Made by a program: the position numbers and the translations under genes. From the NCBI RefSeq assembly GCF_023343835.1, contig NC_064443.1:14508001-14572000 (forward strand): a DNA stretch of 64,000 bases. Reading direction: 5' to 3'. This stretch comes from Lagopus muta. Lineage: Eukaryota > Chordata > Aves > Galliformes > Phasianidae. Below are positions 26,169-37,425 of this stretch, piece after piece (the first letter of the stretch is position 1; every line of letters begins with the position of its first letter). The notes below the pieces were generated by a model that worked only from the letters and a program-made list of their open reading frames with translations, searched no databases and was not told the origin of the DNA.

Positions 26169-28692
26169 CCCCTCACCTCTGGGTTTAAAAGAAATTTTTA
26201 TTGGTACTCTTGGGAAAAGGCGAAAAGCTTTTCTATTAAAACACAATGAAAGAGGAAATTTGATCCATATGATTCAGCACACAGCCTCTTCCTTCTCATT
26301 TCTGACAGCATCCTCTGAGGATGTCTTTTATCTTCATGTCATCTTGGCTGACATCAGCCCCAGCTCACGTACCAGTCCCAACACACCTGAGCACAGTCTT
26401 GTTGCTGAAAGTGCCTCTCTTTCCTCAGCAAGGACGATGCTGGATGGGCTCTTGGTAACAAGAGGTGTCTCCCTTGGAAAAGTGGTGCTCTGAGAAGTGC
26501 CTCAGTTCCTCTGAATGAATGCAGTTTCACTTTGGATAAATTGTTTTTTGCCCTCTCTGTGTTCCGACCGACTGAACTGCTTCCACTGATACATCCTTTA
26601 CAAAACCAAGATGACTTTGGTTGACACATAAATATCCTGGTTTGATATCAGAATGAAAATCAGGGTATCTCCTTCTGGGATGCTGTGATTGTCTGTGGAT
26701 AGTGCTCTACAGTTTGCTACTGCCATTGGTACTGTGGTGCTTCATCCCCAGTGTAGATGGTGCAACATTAACAGAAGAGATTTAAGAGAACCACATTTCC
26801 ATGTCACCATCTTCCCTATATGGCCAAAAAGTAACTCTTTCTTTTTAGTGTGTTGAAGCTCTTAGTTAAGACTCACTTCTTCTTAAATGATATTTCACTG
26901 CTACAGTAAATGATCAATTTCTGCTCCTTGTAGCCAAGGTCAGGTGTGAGAGAATAATAGTCTCCTACCTTAGCTTTGCACACCGCGTAGAAATGATTTA
27001 TTGCATTTCTAAAAGAGGATGCTTGACATTTTGAAAATGCAATGTAGTGCAACAGTAATTAAGCAAAAAGTAGACTGCTGAACAATTGATTGCCACTGTC
27101 AGCAAAGCCTGATTAACTCAGATGCTTGAAGAACTGTTTCTGCCACCTATGAATTAAAGATTAGTAATTAAATTTATGGGCCATGGCCACTGTCTCTGGA
27201 TGGTACTTCACTTATAAGGGTCCCGATGAGGAATAATCAGATGGAAAAAAAGTGCAAGTTGTTAACTCAAAGGCCTTCTACTGAGAGACAGAAGGAGGAG
27301 CTCCTGAGGATGGAGTCATGGAGTGATGGAGCCATGCTCATACTGACTTCAACACCTCAGTGTTGACAAGGCCCCACATTTCAGTTCTTCTCTTGTGCAG
27401 GCTGAGCAACAGGAAGGATTCAGAGAAGATTTCCAATCTTTAAAGACCCCAAATTCAAGGCTTATATTTATGGATTCAGGCCATGCTTTGGGCAGGGGCT
27501 GCTTCAGTCCGGACCCACTGACCCCAGGGTAGACAAAGGGCAGAGTTGGAACTTGGCTGGTGGATTTTAATGGGAAGTAACAAACTTTTCAATGAAATGA
27601 GACTTTGGGGTTTGATGAACACTTTATTTTTGTCTCGATTCATGAAAGCCATGCCTTTACCATCTGGGTTTATTGCAAGCCTATTGAGGTTAGCTCTTCC
27701 TATTTGGAAAAAGATGCAATAACCAAGGTAGGCACTGACTCTTGCCCACCTTTGGGATCCCTCCATCACCCCTCATCACAGGAATCTGAGGCTCTCCACT
27801 GATTCCATGTGCTGAGTGTGACTGTTAAACAGATTCTGCAAACAATCCACATTCCCATATTTCAGTGTGCTTCATGTGCCAAAATGGAGTTAGTTTCTTG
27901 GGAAATGCACACCTCAAAAACCATATCTTGAGTTTTACAGACCTGTGAAAGCCAAGAGTCCCGGACCTCACAGCTGCTCTCTCCAATTGTCCATTCTGAA
28001 GCATCTCACCGCAAAATGAACTCCATCCATTTGTGCTCCATGTGAGCACAGCCTCATCCCCATCCAGGGGAGGCACAGAGCTGCTCCAAAGCGTGTTGGG
28101 GATTACACCTCACACTATGAGGATATCACAACGTCTCTGTTGGGCAGACGGGGTGGGCAGGGCCACGTGGCCAGGGCAACATCATTCACGCATGCAGCCG
28201 GAGTGGGATAAATAGGCAGCAATTCATATTTCCATGAGTTTGCACACATTCACACAGCCGTACTGAAAGGAGAAGAAAGAGTTATTTATGATGTGTTCTG
28301 AACTATAAATTATATCAAAGTCAAAGCTCAGGGTAATTGCTGCTGAAGTAGATCCAAAGGTTGGCACTATGATTAAATAGCGCTGCTGCCTTTTAGGGGA
28401 AATCTAGTTACAGACAAACAACATGGAGGTCAGAAGCAAAATATAATTCAATTCTTAGCTATGAATTAATGAATGTGTTTTAGATTAATTTAAATCCACA
28501 AAGAGACTTTGTGTTGCAGAAATATTCATTATGAAGTTTACCAGATTATTCATCTGGCAGGGATTCAGCTTTCTGGGCTCCTGCAGGTGAAACCACGTCG
28601 TGCAAAATGAAGCAGAAGGAAAGCGCCAGCTTTTCCTGCAGAATGTGTCAGCTCAGGTTCTTCTCTGGGAATGCTTTCTCTCTTTTCCAGCT

Positions 28693-28798
28693 GACCTGTA
28701 TGATACCTGTGTCTGCCCTGGCTTGGTGTAAGATGAATGGTTGGATGAGATGCTTTTAAAGGTCTTTTCCAACCTTAATGATTCTATGATTCTATAAA
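28693..28798 (+). mobile_element. CR1 LINE 3' end fragment
   Basis: AATGGTTGGATGAGATG, AAAGGTCTTTTCCAACCTTAATGATTCTATGATTCTATA. Only the last ~70 bp is clearly CR1; the 5' limit is uncertain. Confidence 0.8.
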
Positions 28799-30387
28799 GG
28801 TGAAATAGAACAAAAAAGTCTGAAAGCGCCATACATGAACAAGTGGCATCCTTCCATTTTCTGTTCTGGGAGCGCAGCCTCTTGCAGGAGAGCTGAGGCT
28901 TAAGTGTATCCTTAAATGTTTCTGGACTAGTGAAGCTCTTCCCAACTGGTGTTTATGGGTGTGTGTGCTGGAAATCTTTTACATTTGAGGTTACTTGGAA
29001 CACCTCCTACATGATGATAGTCTCTGGCTGCCTTCCTAATTGTGCAAGAAAGGAGCTCATACAGCCAGCGACAATCCAGGGGATGAAACAAGATGCTTGC
29101 AGTGGTGAAAGGAGTGGGGACAAGCTGTACCAGCAGGCTCACACCCCTGCCAAGGGCTGCTGAGCCCCAGTTCTTTCTCCAAGGATGGTGCCAAAATGGG
29201 GAGGACCCTTGACCCCGCTGCCCTGTCCTCAGAGGGAGAGGAGACCGGGAGGGTCTGGCAGGACATGAAAGTGCTTCCGACACTGCCTTGGCTTTGCTGT
29301 CCCTCCTCTTTTGTGCACTCTCCATGCTCCTTCCCAGCACTGCAGGGATCTGTGATGAGCTTCCACTACGGCAGAAGGCTGCACCTGAAATACCATGGGC
29401 ACATCATCCTGTCCCCACCCCGAGCACTGATGGCTTTGGGTCTGCACGAGCTCCTGCCACGGTATTTACAGCTCTCCTTAGCTGTAACCTAGTGATTGAG
29501 TGCAAGATGTCCAAGCAATATGTGCTTTGATTTCAGATCAGCTGCTCTTGGTAGAAGTGCCTTGCTATTACTGCACTCCTTGCTTTGTAAAATGTTAGTG
29601 GCTGAGACAATGTATACGTGTATCATTTGAACATCTGGAACTTTATGACTTGGCATCTTGCTCCCCAGTTAGCAGTGATGTAACATGGCCTTGCAGGCAC
29701 CTCCAGCGAGGGCAACTGCTGCGGCCAGCGTTCGCTCTCATTTCTGACATTGCCCATTGCCCCAAGGCACCTGCATGCTAGGGGGAAACACTGCAGATCC
29801 TACACACCGCTTGGTCAATTTTATTTAATTTTATTTTAAAGCAGAACATTTTTCTTATTTTCCTGTAGTTTTATTTGGTTTCGTTCACAGAAAGCTGTGC
29901 TAGCACTGGGTAGCCTTACCCTTCCCAGCCCACTGCTCCAGATGGTTTTGCTTTCCTTCAACAGCAAGATCTTTGGTCACAGAGGCCAGCAAGTAATAAT
30001 TCATCAACTGTTTTTGGCTGCTTCTAGCTCACAGTCAGGAACCAGGGTGGAAATGCATTTATCATGGACAAGCTCTAGCCATTAAACTTGGACTTTGCCT
30101 TTTCAAGCACTACAGTCATTTCTCAACCCCAAGTTTCTCTCTTTGCTAATGGTAGGGAATCAACTGCAGCAGTTTGGGGTGCTCAGAACATGGCTTCTGT
30201 CACCCTTGGGTATGTCCATGCCTGCAGGAGCAGATGGAGACTCTTTCATAGCAATAAAAGCTGATTTCCAGCAGTCACTGACTCAGCCTTGGGCTTTCTG
30301 GAAAGCATTCATTTGGCTGAATGCAAACTGTTTCCAGACTCTGTTCACTTCAACTTCCTAAACAGGAATTCAAAATTCTGACAATCT
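28799..30387. other. Intergenic, nothing recognised
   Basis: A GC-richer stretch at 29,080-29,470 gives open frames on both strands without protein-family similarity. Confidence 0.6.
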
Positions 30388-30473
30388 CCAGGATGAGGAC
30401 ATGGTTTAGTGGGCATGATGGGGATGGGTTGATGATGTTAGTGGTCTTTTCCAGCCTTAATGATTCTATGATT
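30388..30473 (+). mobile_element. CR1 LINE 3' end fragment
   Basis: CATGGTTTAGTGGGCATGATGG, GGTTGATGATGTTAGTGGTCTTTTCCAGCCTTAATGATTCTATGATTCTG. Its tail runs directly into the tetranucleotide repeat that follows. Confidence 0.85.
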
Positions 30474-30540
30474 CTGTCTGTCTGTTTATCCATGTATCTA
30501 TGTATCTATTTATGTATCTATCTACGTATCTATCTAACGA
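30474..30540. repeat. (TCTG)n/(TCTA)n-type tetranucleotide repeat
   Basis: TCTGTCTGTCTG grades into imperfect TATC/TATG units (TGTATCTATGTATCTATT...). It is contiguous with the CR1 tail upstream. Confidence 0.85.
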
Positions 30541-30574
30541 TCACCTAAATACTTGGAAGGGGACAATGAATGGA

Positions 30575-30718
30575 TTCCCTGTCCCCAGAGATTCTCAAGG
30601 GCAGACTGGACGGAACCCTGGGCAGCCTGGTCTAGTGAATGGCAACCAGACCACAGCAGGGGCTTGGAACTGGATCAACTTTAAGGTCCCTTTCAACCCA
30701 AGCCATTCTGTGATTATG
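30575..30718 (+). mobile_element. CR1 LINE 3' end fragment (different subfamily)
   Basis: GAGATTCTCAAGGGCAGACTGGACGG, GGCAGCCTGGTCTAGTG, AGGGGCTTGGAACTGGATCAACTTTAAGGTCCCTTTCAACCCAAGCCATTCTGTGATT. All are CR1 landmarks in the expected order. Confidence 0.85.
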
Positions 30719-33599
30719 TGGTATTTATTACCCTGTTCTATTAAGGGCCCCAAATGGGAAGAAGGGCCCTGTGCTGACAGTGTTGTGCTGACGACTAACT
30801 CAGACTCTTGATTCAAACTGAAGCTTAGTAAAAGACTTGTGTAACTCCAAAGGACTTGGGACAAGACCCATACTGAGCATAGAAGAAACCCAAAACTAAA
30901 ACTCAATCCACAGTGAGAGGAAACTGCAAGAATATGAATATCTGAAATAAGCAGCACACTGTGACAGACGGGTTAGGCTCATGGAGACCTTTCAAAAACC
31001 ATACAATTAAGTGAACCAGGAATGATACTGGGGTCTCCAAGGAATAGATGTAGCAGAAGAATTTTGGCTCCTGAGCTGTAGCTATAAAACTCCAGCCCAG
31101 TTTCTCTTTGCCTCCCTAACCCTCTATGGAGGGCAATCTCCCCGTGTCCCCATGTTCCCTCACAGCCACTGTTCCCATTGCACCCCATGGGATGCCGAGG
31201 CTCTTGCAAATCAATTAACTGGGAGGTGAGGAGGGAGTGGAAAGACTGCCCACTGGAAAACAAGTCAGCTGGAGGTGTATCACCTGCCACCAAACCATCC
31301 CCAGCTGTTCAGTGTTCTTCTTTTCAAGGCCACCTGGAGAACCTGGTGGAGAGCTTAGCTTTAGCCAGAAGCCCCACTGTTGGCAGCCTTAGAAGGAAAT
31401 TAGTATCTTGGAGTACAACCAGTGTCAGCAGGACAGGCTGGAGCTGGTTCTAGGAGGAAACCTGAAGGACTTGCTGGGCTCTGATCCCCTGCCAGCTCCC
31501 CTACATCAGGCCATCCCCAAAAGGGCATCTTGCCCTGACTTCGGTGCCAGAGGGCAATGCCTGCCATCTCTGCAGACTCAATCTGCCAGATGTTTATTTT
31601 CATTAAGCATGTCAACCTTATTGCCAGATTTGAAGAATCTGTGTGTGTGCTCACTGACCTCTCCTGGCTGTGCGGGATGCTTGTCAGGGCTGCACCACAC
31701 ACCCAAGCACCTGCTGGAAGGGTTCCACCAGCCACAGCCAGCATATTGCTTCCAGGAACAGGGCAACACAGCAGTGGCAGCCCTTGGGGAAATGCAGCAG
31801 GTCTTCAGGGTTATCTTTAATTAACAAACTATATCACCCATGTCTGTGATTGCAAGTAGAGCAGAGCCCAGAATTGAAATAGGGATCATGGCAACAACCA
31901 ACCACTGCACAGAGGTTCCAGGGAGACCTGGAAGCAATAAAAATCCATCCCTATCCTGCAGTCCTTGCTGGGGAAAAGGGAGGAGTGAAGTAAGGATTGC
32001 AAAATTGGGCCCAAAGTGAAAAAGGACAGCCTCAGAAATACGAAAGGAAGACCTGCCAGGCCTACAGCTTCAATATTAAAAAGCAACTGGCATGTTTTCT
32101 TTTCTGTGCCTTCTGCTGCTGCACTAAAAGCATCTTTTCTTTGTGTGAGAATGCCTTTGTTTGCCTGAAACAGGTTTTCCCACCCCAAATAAATACTGCT
32201 TTGAAAAATCTCATCGTGGAACGCGCAGCATTGGGCATTAGGAAGGGAGCCCAGGTGGCTCAGAACATCCACAGTGAGGAGAGCTGGCTTTCATCTGACA
32301 GTGCTTAAGGATGGTTTGACCTCTCCCTTCCTTTACATGCTGGGAGTTAACTTCTCATGTAAGTGTCCAGCATAAATCCTTCTAATGCAAATTTCCTTGT
32401 CAAAACTACAAACAGACATTTGATCAAAGGTCAGCTCTCCTTTGTGTTCCTGTTTGATATAGAAATTTCTATTTCATCTTTGACTGTCATGGTCAGTTAG
32501 GGGAACTGCAGCCTGATGGGAAATTACTGATGCATTTCATGTCCTCTCTCCAATGAGGCTTTTCCCCTCCCCTCTTTCATATCTTATGGGTGTTTTAATT
32601 TGAAGATGTTTTCATTTTTTTTAATGGAATAGTTAAATTAGCTTTGAAAATGTAGCAGTATGACACTGAAAATTGTCTGCTTATTAACTGAAGCTCAATT
32701 TACTGCTATTTGATACCCCAGGAGCTGATCAAATAATGATTATGCCCCTTACTGCTGGTTTTATTTCATGCTTAACTTGTGGATCTTTCTTTATGGGGCA
32801 GAGCTTGAAGGGCAGGAATTGCAGCAAATGGAAGGTCTGGGAAAACATAGTGTTTATTGTTGGGATCTCCTGGCTTGGATGGACCCAGAAGAGTTGGAGC
32901 TCAGCAAAGGAATGAATGCTGCGGGCTCATCCAGCCCCAGCACTGTGAGGAGCACTAACCCCCATTTATCATCCTCAAAGACAGCAAAAGGAACTAGGAT
33001 GAGTGAATCCCTCTGTTGGCAACACCTAAGATTTACACCTGGGTTTGCTGGCCCGATTATCTACCGAATTGCCTCCTGAGGGAACATGAGGCTGTGCACC
33101 ATCTTCTCTTGGGAGGTCAGCTGGGTCTTGCAGCATCCAGGAACACTGCTCAGTAATGGCCCACGTTGAGAGAGATGTCCTTCATAGTGACAAGAGGCAC
33201 AACATCTCATTGACACTGATCTCTTTGAAATAAATCACTCCTTGAAGAGCCAGAAACTCTTCCCATAAATCAGGAGATCATCACCTGCCAACCTGGCTCA
33301 CTCGCTCAGTAGAATGTGTATAGATGCATCCAAGGCTGAGTGATGCCATCAGACAGCGTGCCCCTGGTGCTCCTGGAACCTGGTCCTCTCCCAAGGTCCA
33401 TGCTGGAGCACAAGGGGTAATGCCCATGGAAAAATGCATGTGCCATAGCCCTGCAAATTCTCATGCTGGTGGCAAATGCAAAGGAGTTTTTATTCCAGAT
33501 CACTGCCGTTTATTTTGTTTTCCTGTTGATTAAAATATGCACAGTTATGCATCACGGCCAGATGAAATAGCATGACAAAGTCACCTCATTAACGTCACC

Positions 33600-34060
33600 T
33601 GACAGGATCCAAAGTGACCGGGCTGTGCGGCTGCCTGCGGTGCTGGATGCCCCTGCTCAGCTCCCAGCTCAGCCCCAAACGCCTCGAATGGGCAACGCAG
33701 GGCTGCTGCAGCCCGGAGGCAAAGGGAGGGAAGTGGGTTGGAACCTCGGAGCAGGACGCGGCGCGGATGCTGGCCATGCTTCGCCAGAAGGACTCTGTCC
33801 TTCCTCGCTCCTCCAGCGGCTGCACACCCCGCTCTCCTGCCAGGCGGGTGACAGTGACACCAGATGGCAGCAGTGGCCTTCGGATCCCAGCAGCTCCCAG
33901 CCAAGAGGAGGGTGAGCGTTCCCGCGGCCGGCTATCGGAAGCCGGCTACCCTCCGCCCTCCCTGCGCTGGGGCTCGCTCAGCATCCTGCATCCTGCCCTT
34001 ATGGGCTGCCAGAACATCACTGCGCAGAGCAGCTATGCGCTGGAGTTGTTCCGTGTGTCA
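33600..34060. other. CpG-rich patch in the intergenic region
   Basis: GC-rich with many CpG dinucleotides (for example GACGCGGCGCGGATG and CCCGCGGCCGGCTATCGG), unlike the AT-rich flanks. It has ETS-like CGGAAG and the CTCF-like site. Long open frames run through it in several frames, as expected of GC-rich DNA; none resembles a known protein. It might be a distal promoter for a noncoding RNA or an insulator; neither is shown. Confidence 0.6.
33857..33869 (+). promoter_or_regulatory. CTCF-like motif
   Basis: ACACCAGATGGCA matches 12 of 13 positions of the CTCF core CCASYAGRKGGCR. It sits inside the CpG-rich patch at 33.6-34.1 kb. Match made by eye; binding is inferred. Confidence 0.45.
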
Positions 34061-37000
34061 AAACGACACCCAGACCCCAACAATTCAAGGCAAAAGAGAA
34101 AATCCATGTCTTAGGCTGGGTTTTTGGAGAAGCACTCACCTAGCAAAACTCCCTTGAAGATGGAGAAGATGGGATCTTGCAGAAGACTTTCAAGATAGGT
34201 TATAGACCATACCAACATGCATCAGTGGAAACACTGTTTATTTGAACATTACATTAATTTTCTCACTTCACTATGACTGTGCTGTACTGCCTTAACCTCC
34301 CAAACATTTTTTTTTAATGATAGCACCCAAATATCATCAATTTCTATATTGATTTAGGGGCTATCCATTTACCTGTTCTCCCCTGCATCGCTCCAGAAAT
34401 TATTTAGTGCACTAACTGCCAAGAGAAAAGCAAACCCAAAACACCGGAGTGATTGATGTGTGAGTTTGGGTAGAGAGAGCAGCAAGGAACAACCAGAAAT
34501 AAATCCTTTTGGCTTCACTCACATACATGCAGTGCCCAGGACTGGAGGTCTGGGTTCAGCTCTACTTGTATCCACAAGCTTGGACAAGCCCAGCAGAAAC
34601 ACCAAGAATGTTGGATCTTGGACTCAGTTTCTTCTCATTCCTCCACTGCCCCTGTGCAAAGCACAGCTCTGCCCTTTGGGTTTGCCAGTCATAGCTGGGA
34701 TGAGCCCAGGACAGGCTGGGATCGCTTTGGAAGTGTTACACTTCCACACAACCAGAAAAAAAAACAACAGGCAGCACATGAACAAAACCGTGGATGTTCA
34801 CATCTCCAACAGGAGCTTGCAGTGGCTGTGGATAGCAATAGCGTTCAGGCTTTGCAACTGGGGATGCTAAGAAGGTGCTGTAGCATATTGCCTTGTAATA
34901 ACATGAAGCAAAAGCTCAGCAGAAAGGCTGTGAACCAGATAAGATTGATTAAACAATTTCTAACCAACGGGGTTGCACATAAAAATTTTATTAAAACCTC
35001 AAGTGCTAAATTTATTTCCTGGGTATGTCACTGCTATTTTTTTTTTTTTTATTCAGTAGTGATAATTACTACATTAGAAATTAAATGAACCTCATATACT
35101 ACATCTTTCAGACCTCCTAGGAGAGTTGTGAAAGTGATTTAGGGAAGTGAATTTGCTATTGTGCCTAATCAAGTTACAGTAATTGTCACCTATAATTTTA
35201 ACTTGACTGCTATGTGTTTAATTGGGAGCTTTACCGTTGCATTTTTGTAACCGAGCTTCTCTGTGTTTTCCTACTTCCCAGCCCCTCCCAAAATGCACTG
35301 ACAGAAAACAAATCACTGCACACAGCTGTGCAGTTACCAACATTGCTCTTAATGAGTCCCTGATACTGGTTCCCCCAGTGTGGACATGCACCCTTCTTCA
35401 AGGAGCTCTGTGGAGCAGTACGCAGCCCAAAGCTTCTGAGAAGAGCAGAACAGGACCTCCAGGTGAGTGACAAATAGGACATAGGGGAGCCAAAGGCATG
35501 TAACCATCTCTCAGCAAGAGCCCAGGTGGGAAGATGGGTCACTGGTAGGCTTGTAGAAGCTTCTTGTGCTTTCCCTTGTTCCAGCTCTGCACAGTGAGCT
35601 AAACCCACAGGTTCCCTACTGTGGTCTGTGAGGCGGGAAATGGTTCTGGTTACTAAGCTCTAAAATGGCTCTTTGGATGGCCACAAGCCTGCTTCTTCCT
35701 CTTTCCCATCTCTTACTAAAGAAATTTGCCATGTATCTGCATGTTATGTATATTCTCAAGCTTTGCCAGGACTCTGATGACCTGTGGTGGCTGTGACAAG
35801 TGCACTACAAGCTGCCTGTGGTGCTGCTGGAGCTCCTGTCCAGGCACTGCACCCAGCCTGCTCTACCTGCCTTGGAGCCCGCACAGCTATTGCTTGCCTA
35901 GATCCCTGGTTTAGCAGGGCCAGTTGCTGGCCTGTCCATTGATACTCTGCTATTGGAGCTCTTCAATATCATGGCAAGGCACTGAGCACGTTTACTCCAA
36001 CCTGACCACCGTCAGCAGCAACGCACAAAGCAATTGGGATGAATTTCAGGATGCAAGCAGACAAAGTTACTTCTGAATTTCTAGAAGGTGGTAATGATTG
36101 TGACCACGGAAGCTTTAAATGGGTTGATGGCTCTGAAGCACTCCCAGATGGTTGGCCAATATTAGTTTGAAAAAATAAATCTTTTTCTGACTGCAACTAG
36201 ATGCAGTAAAGGAATACTTGTTCTGCTTGAGTTTTGTAGTACATAAAACCTATTTAATTTAGATTGGGATCGGGCCCTCCATATTTAAAGGTACAGATCT
36301 TTACAGTCGCAGAAAGGATATTTTATGTTGATGCAATTAAAGGAGTTTATTTGGATTTATTTTATCACAGCAGCATTCACAGAAATGATTTTGCTTCCAT
36401 GGCTTGGAGCTCGCATTATGAAGCGATGTGTGTAGAATAGCAGTAACCTTGCCCTGAATAATTCATAGTGTTTGTTAGCCACTTTTTAAGCCTTTCTGCA
36501 TAACCACAGAAGATTAGCATTTCTGTTGCTTTTTTTTCCAATCAAAGTTTTGGAGCGGGGGAATGGAGGGGGGCAGAAGGGAGAATGTTGGCTTTCTTCT
36601 TAGCTTACTTAAAACAGTTCCCCAGGCTTTCAGTACACAACTTAGCTATTCAAACTGGGAGATTTTGGCCTTAGAAGCATGTTAGCTAGTTCTCAGGCTC
36701 ACTATATTATACAATTTTCTAGTAAATCATGAAGAAGTTGAAAGGCTGTAGAGCTTTTTCCCTAATTTCTCAAGGGCCCTTTTACTACCAAATTTGTTTT
36801 CATCCCATGTTATTTACCGACTAGCTCTATTAAGCTCTTCTGGTGTTGTTCTGGTCTGCAAGTGTGGGGGTTTGGCAGGTAATGCGTGGCAGCACAGGGA
36901 GTTTGAAAGATCCTGGCTTTGAAATGAATATTGGTGGTTAGAAATGGGACTGTGTTCATTACCTGCTGGAGTTTTTCTGAGCTCTGTCTTTAGGATGGGA

Positions 37001-37390
37001 TGCTCCAGCGGTGTAAATCAGCAGAGCTCTGTTATGGCTCTTTAGTGATGCTGAATTTTGCAGCTGCAGATATGAAATACTTTGCCTCAGAATCAACAGG
37101 ACGGTGTAAAAGCTGAAGATTTGGTTCAGAGCAGAGTGAGAGGGCAATGCTAATCTTTGAAGATGCAGGACTGGGGCTTCCTTTGCTCTGCTTTCATTCT
37201 AGGGTAATGCAAAGCAGCAAATGTTATGTTATGTTTACTGTTGTTTGTTTTTTTTAATCTCAAAGTTTAAAAATGAAGAATTAATGATACAAAATAGTGA
37301 ATCAAAGTGGGAAGTATCAAATAGTAGAATTGTTGTGATGAGCAGAGACCAGGTATGTTAGCCAGGCAAATTTTATAAAGGGAAATACAA

Positions 37391-37425
37391 ATATGTATTA
37401 TATACATATGTAATATATATACATC
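37391..37425. repeat. AT-rich imperfect palindrome
   Basis: ATGTATTATATACATATGTAATATATATACAT consists of alternating TATA/TACATA blocks that can fold on themselves. Confidence 0.6.

Larger units (their letters stand above)
16755..28692. other. Intergenic, candidate regulatory blocks
   Basis: No gene recognised in about 12 kb. It holds a small inverted repeat (ACCTACCTTT/CAAGGTAGGT near 17,006), three ATAGATTAG-type sites at 21.79-21.92 kb, the CTTT tract at 23.5 kb, the reverse CTCF-like site at 25.47 kb, the A-rich tract at 26.1 kb, and AT-rich homeodomain-motif blocks at 26,985-27,190 and 28,265-28,560. Confidence 0.55.

Noticed and set aside
30595..30957. Minus-strand 120-codon frame
   Set aside because: It overlaps a CR1 fragment in the antisense direction and resembles no protein.
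33614..34114. 166-codon and other open frames in the CpG-rich patch
   Set aside because: Open frames occur on both strands in overlapping phases, as expected for GC-rich noncoding DNA, with no recognisable protein.
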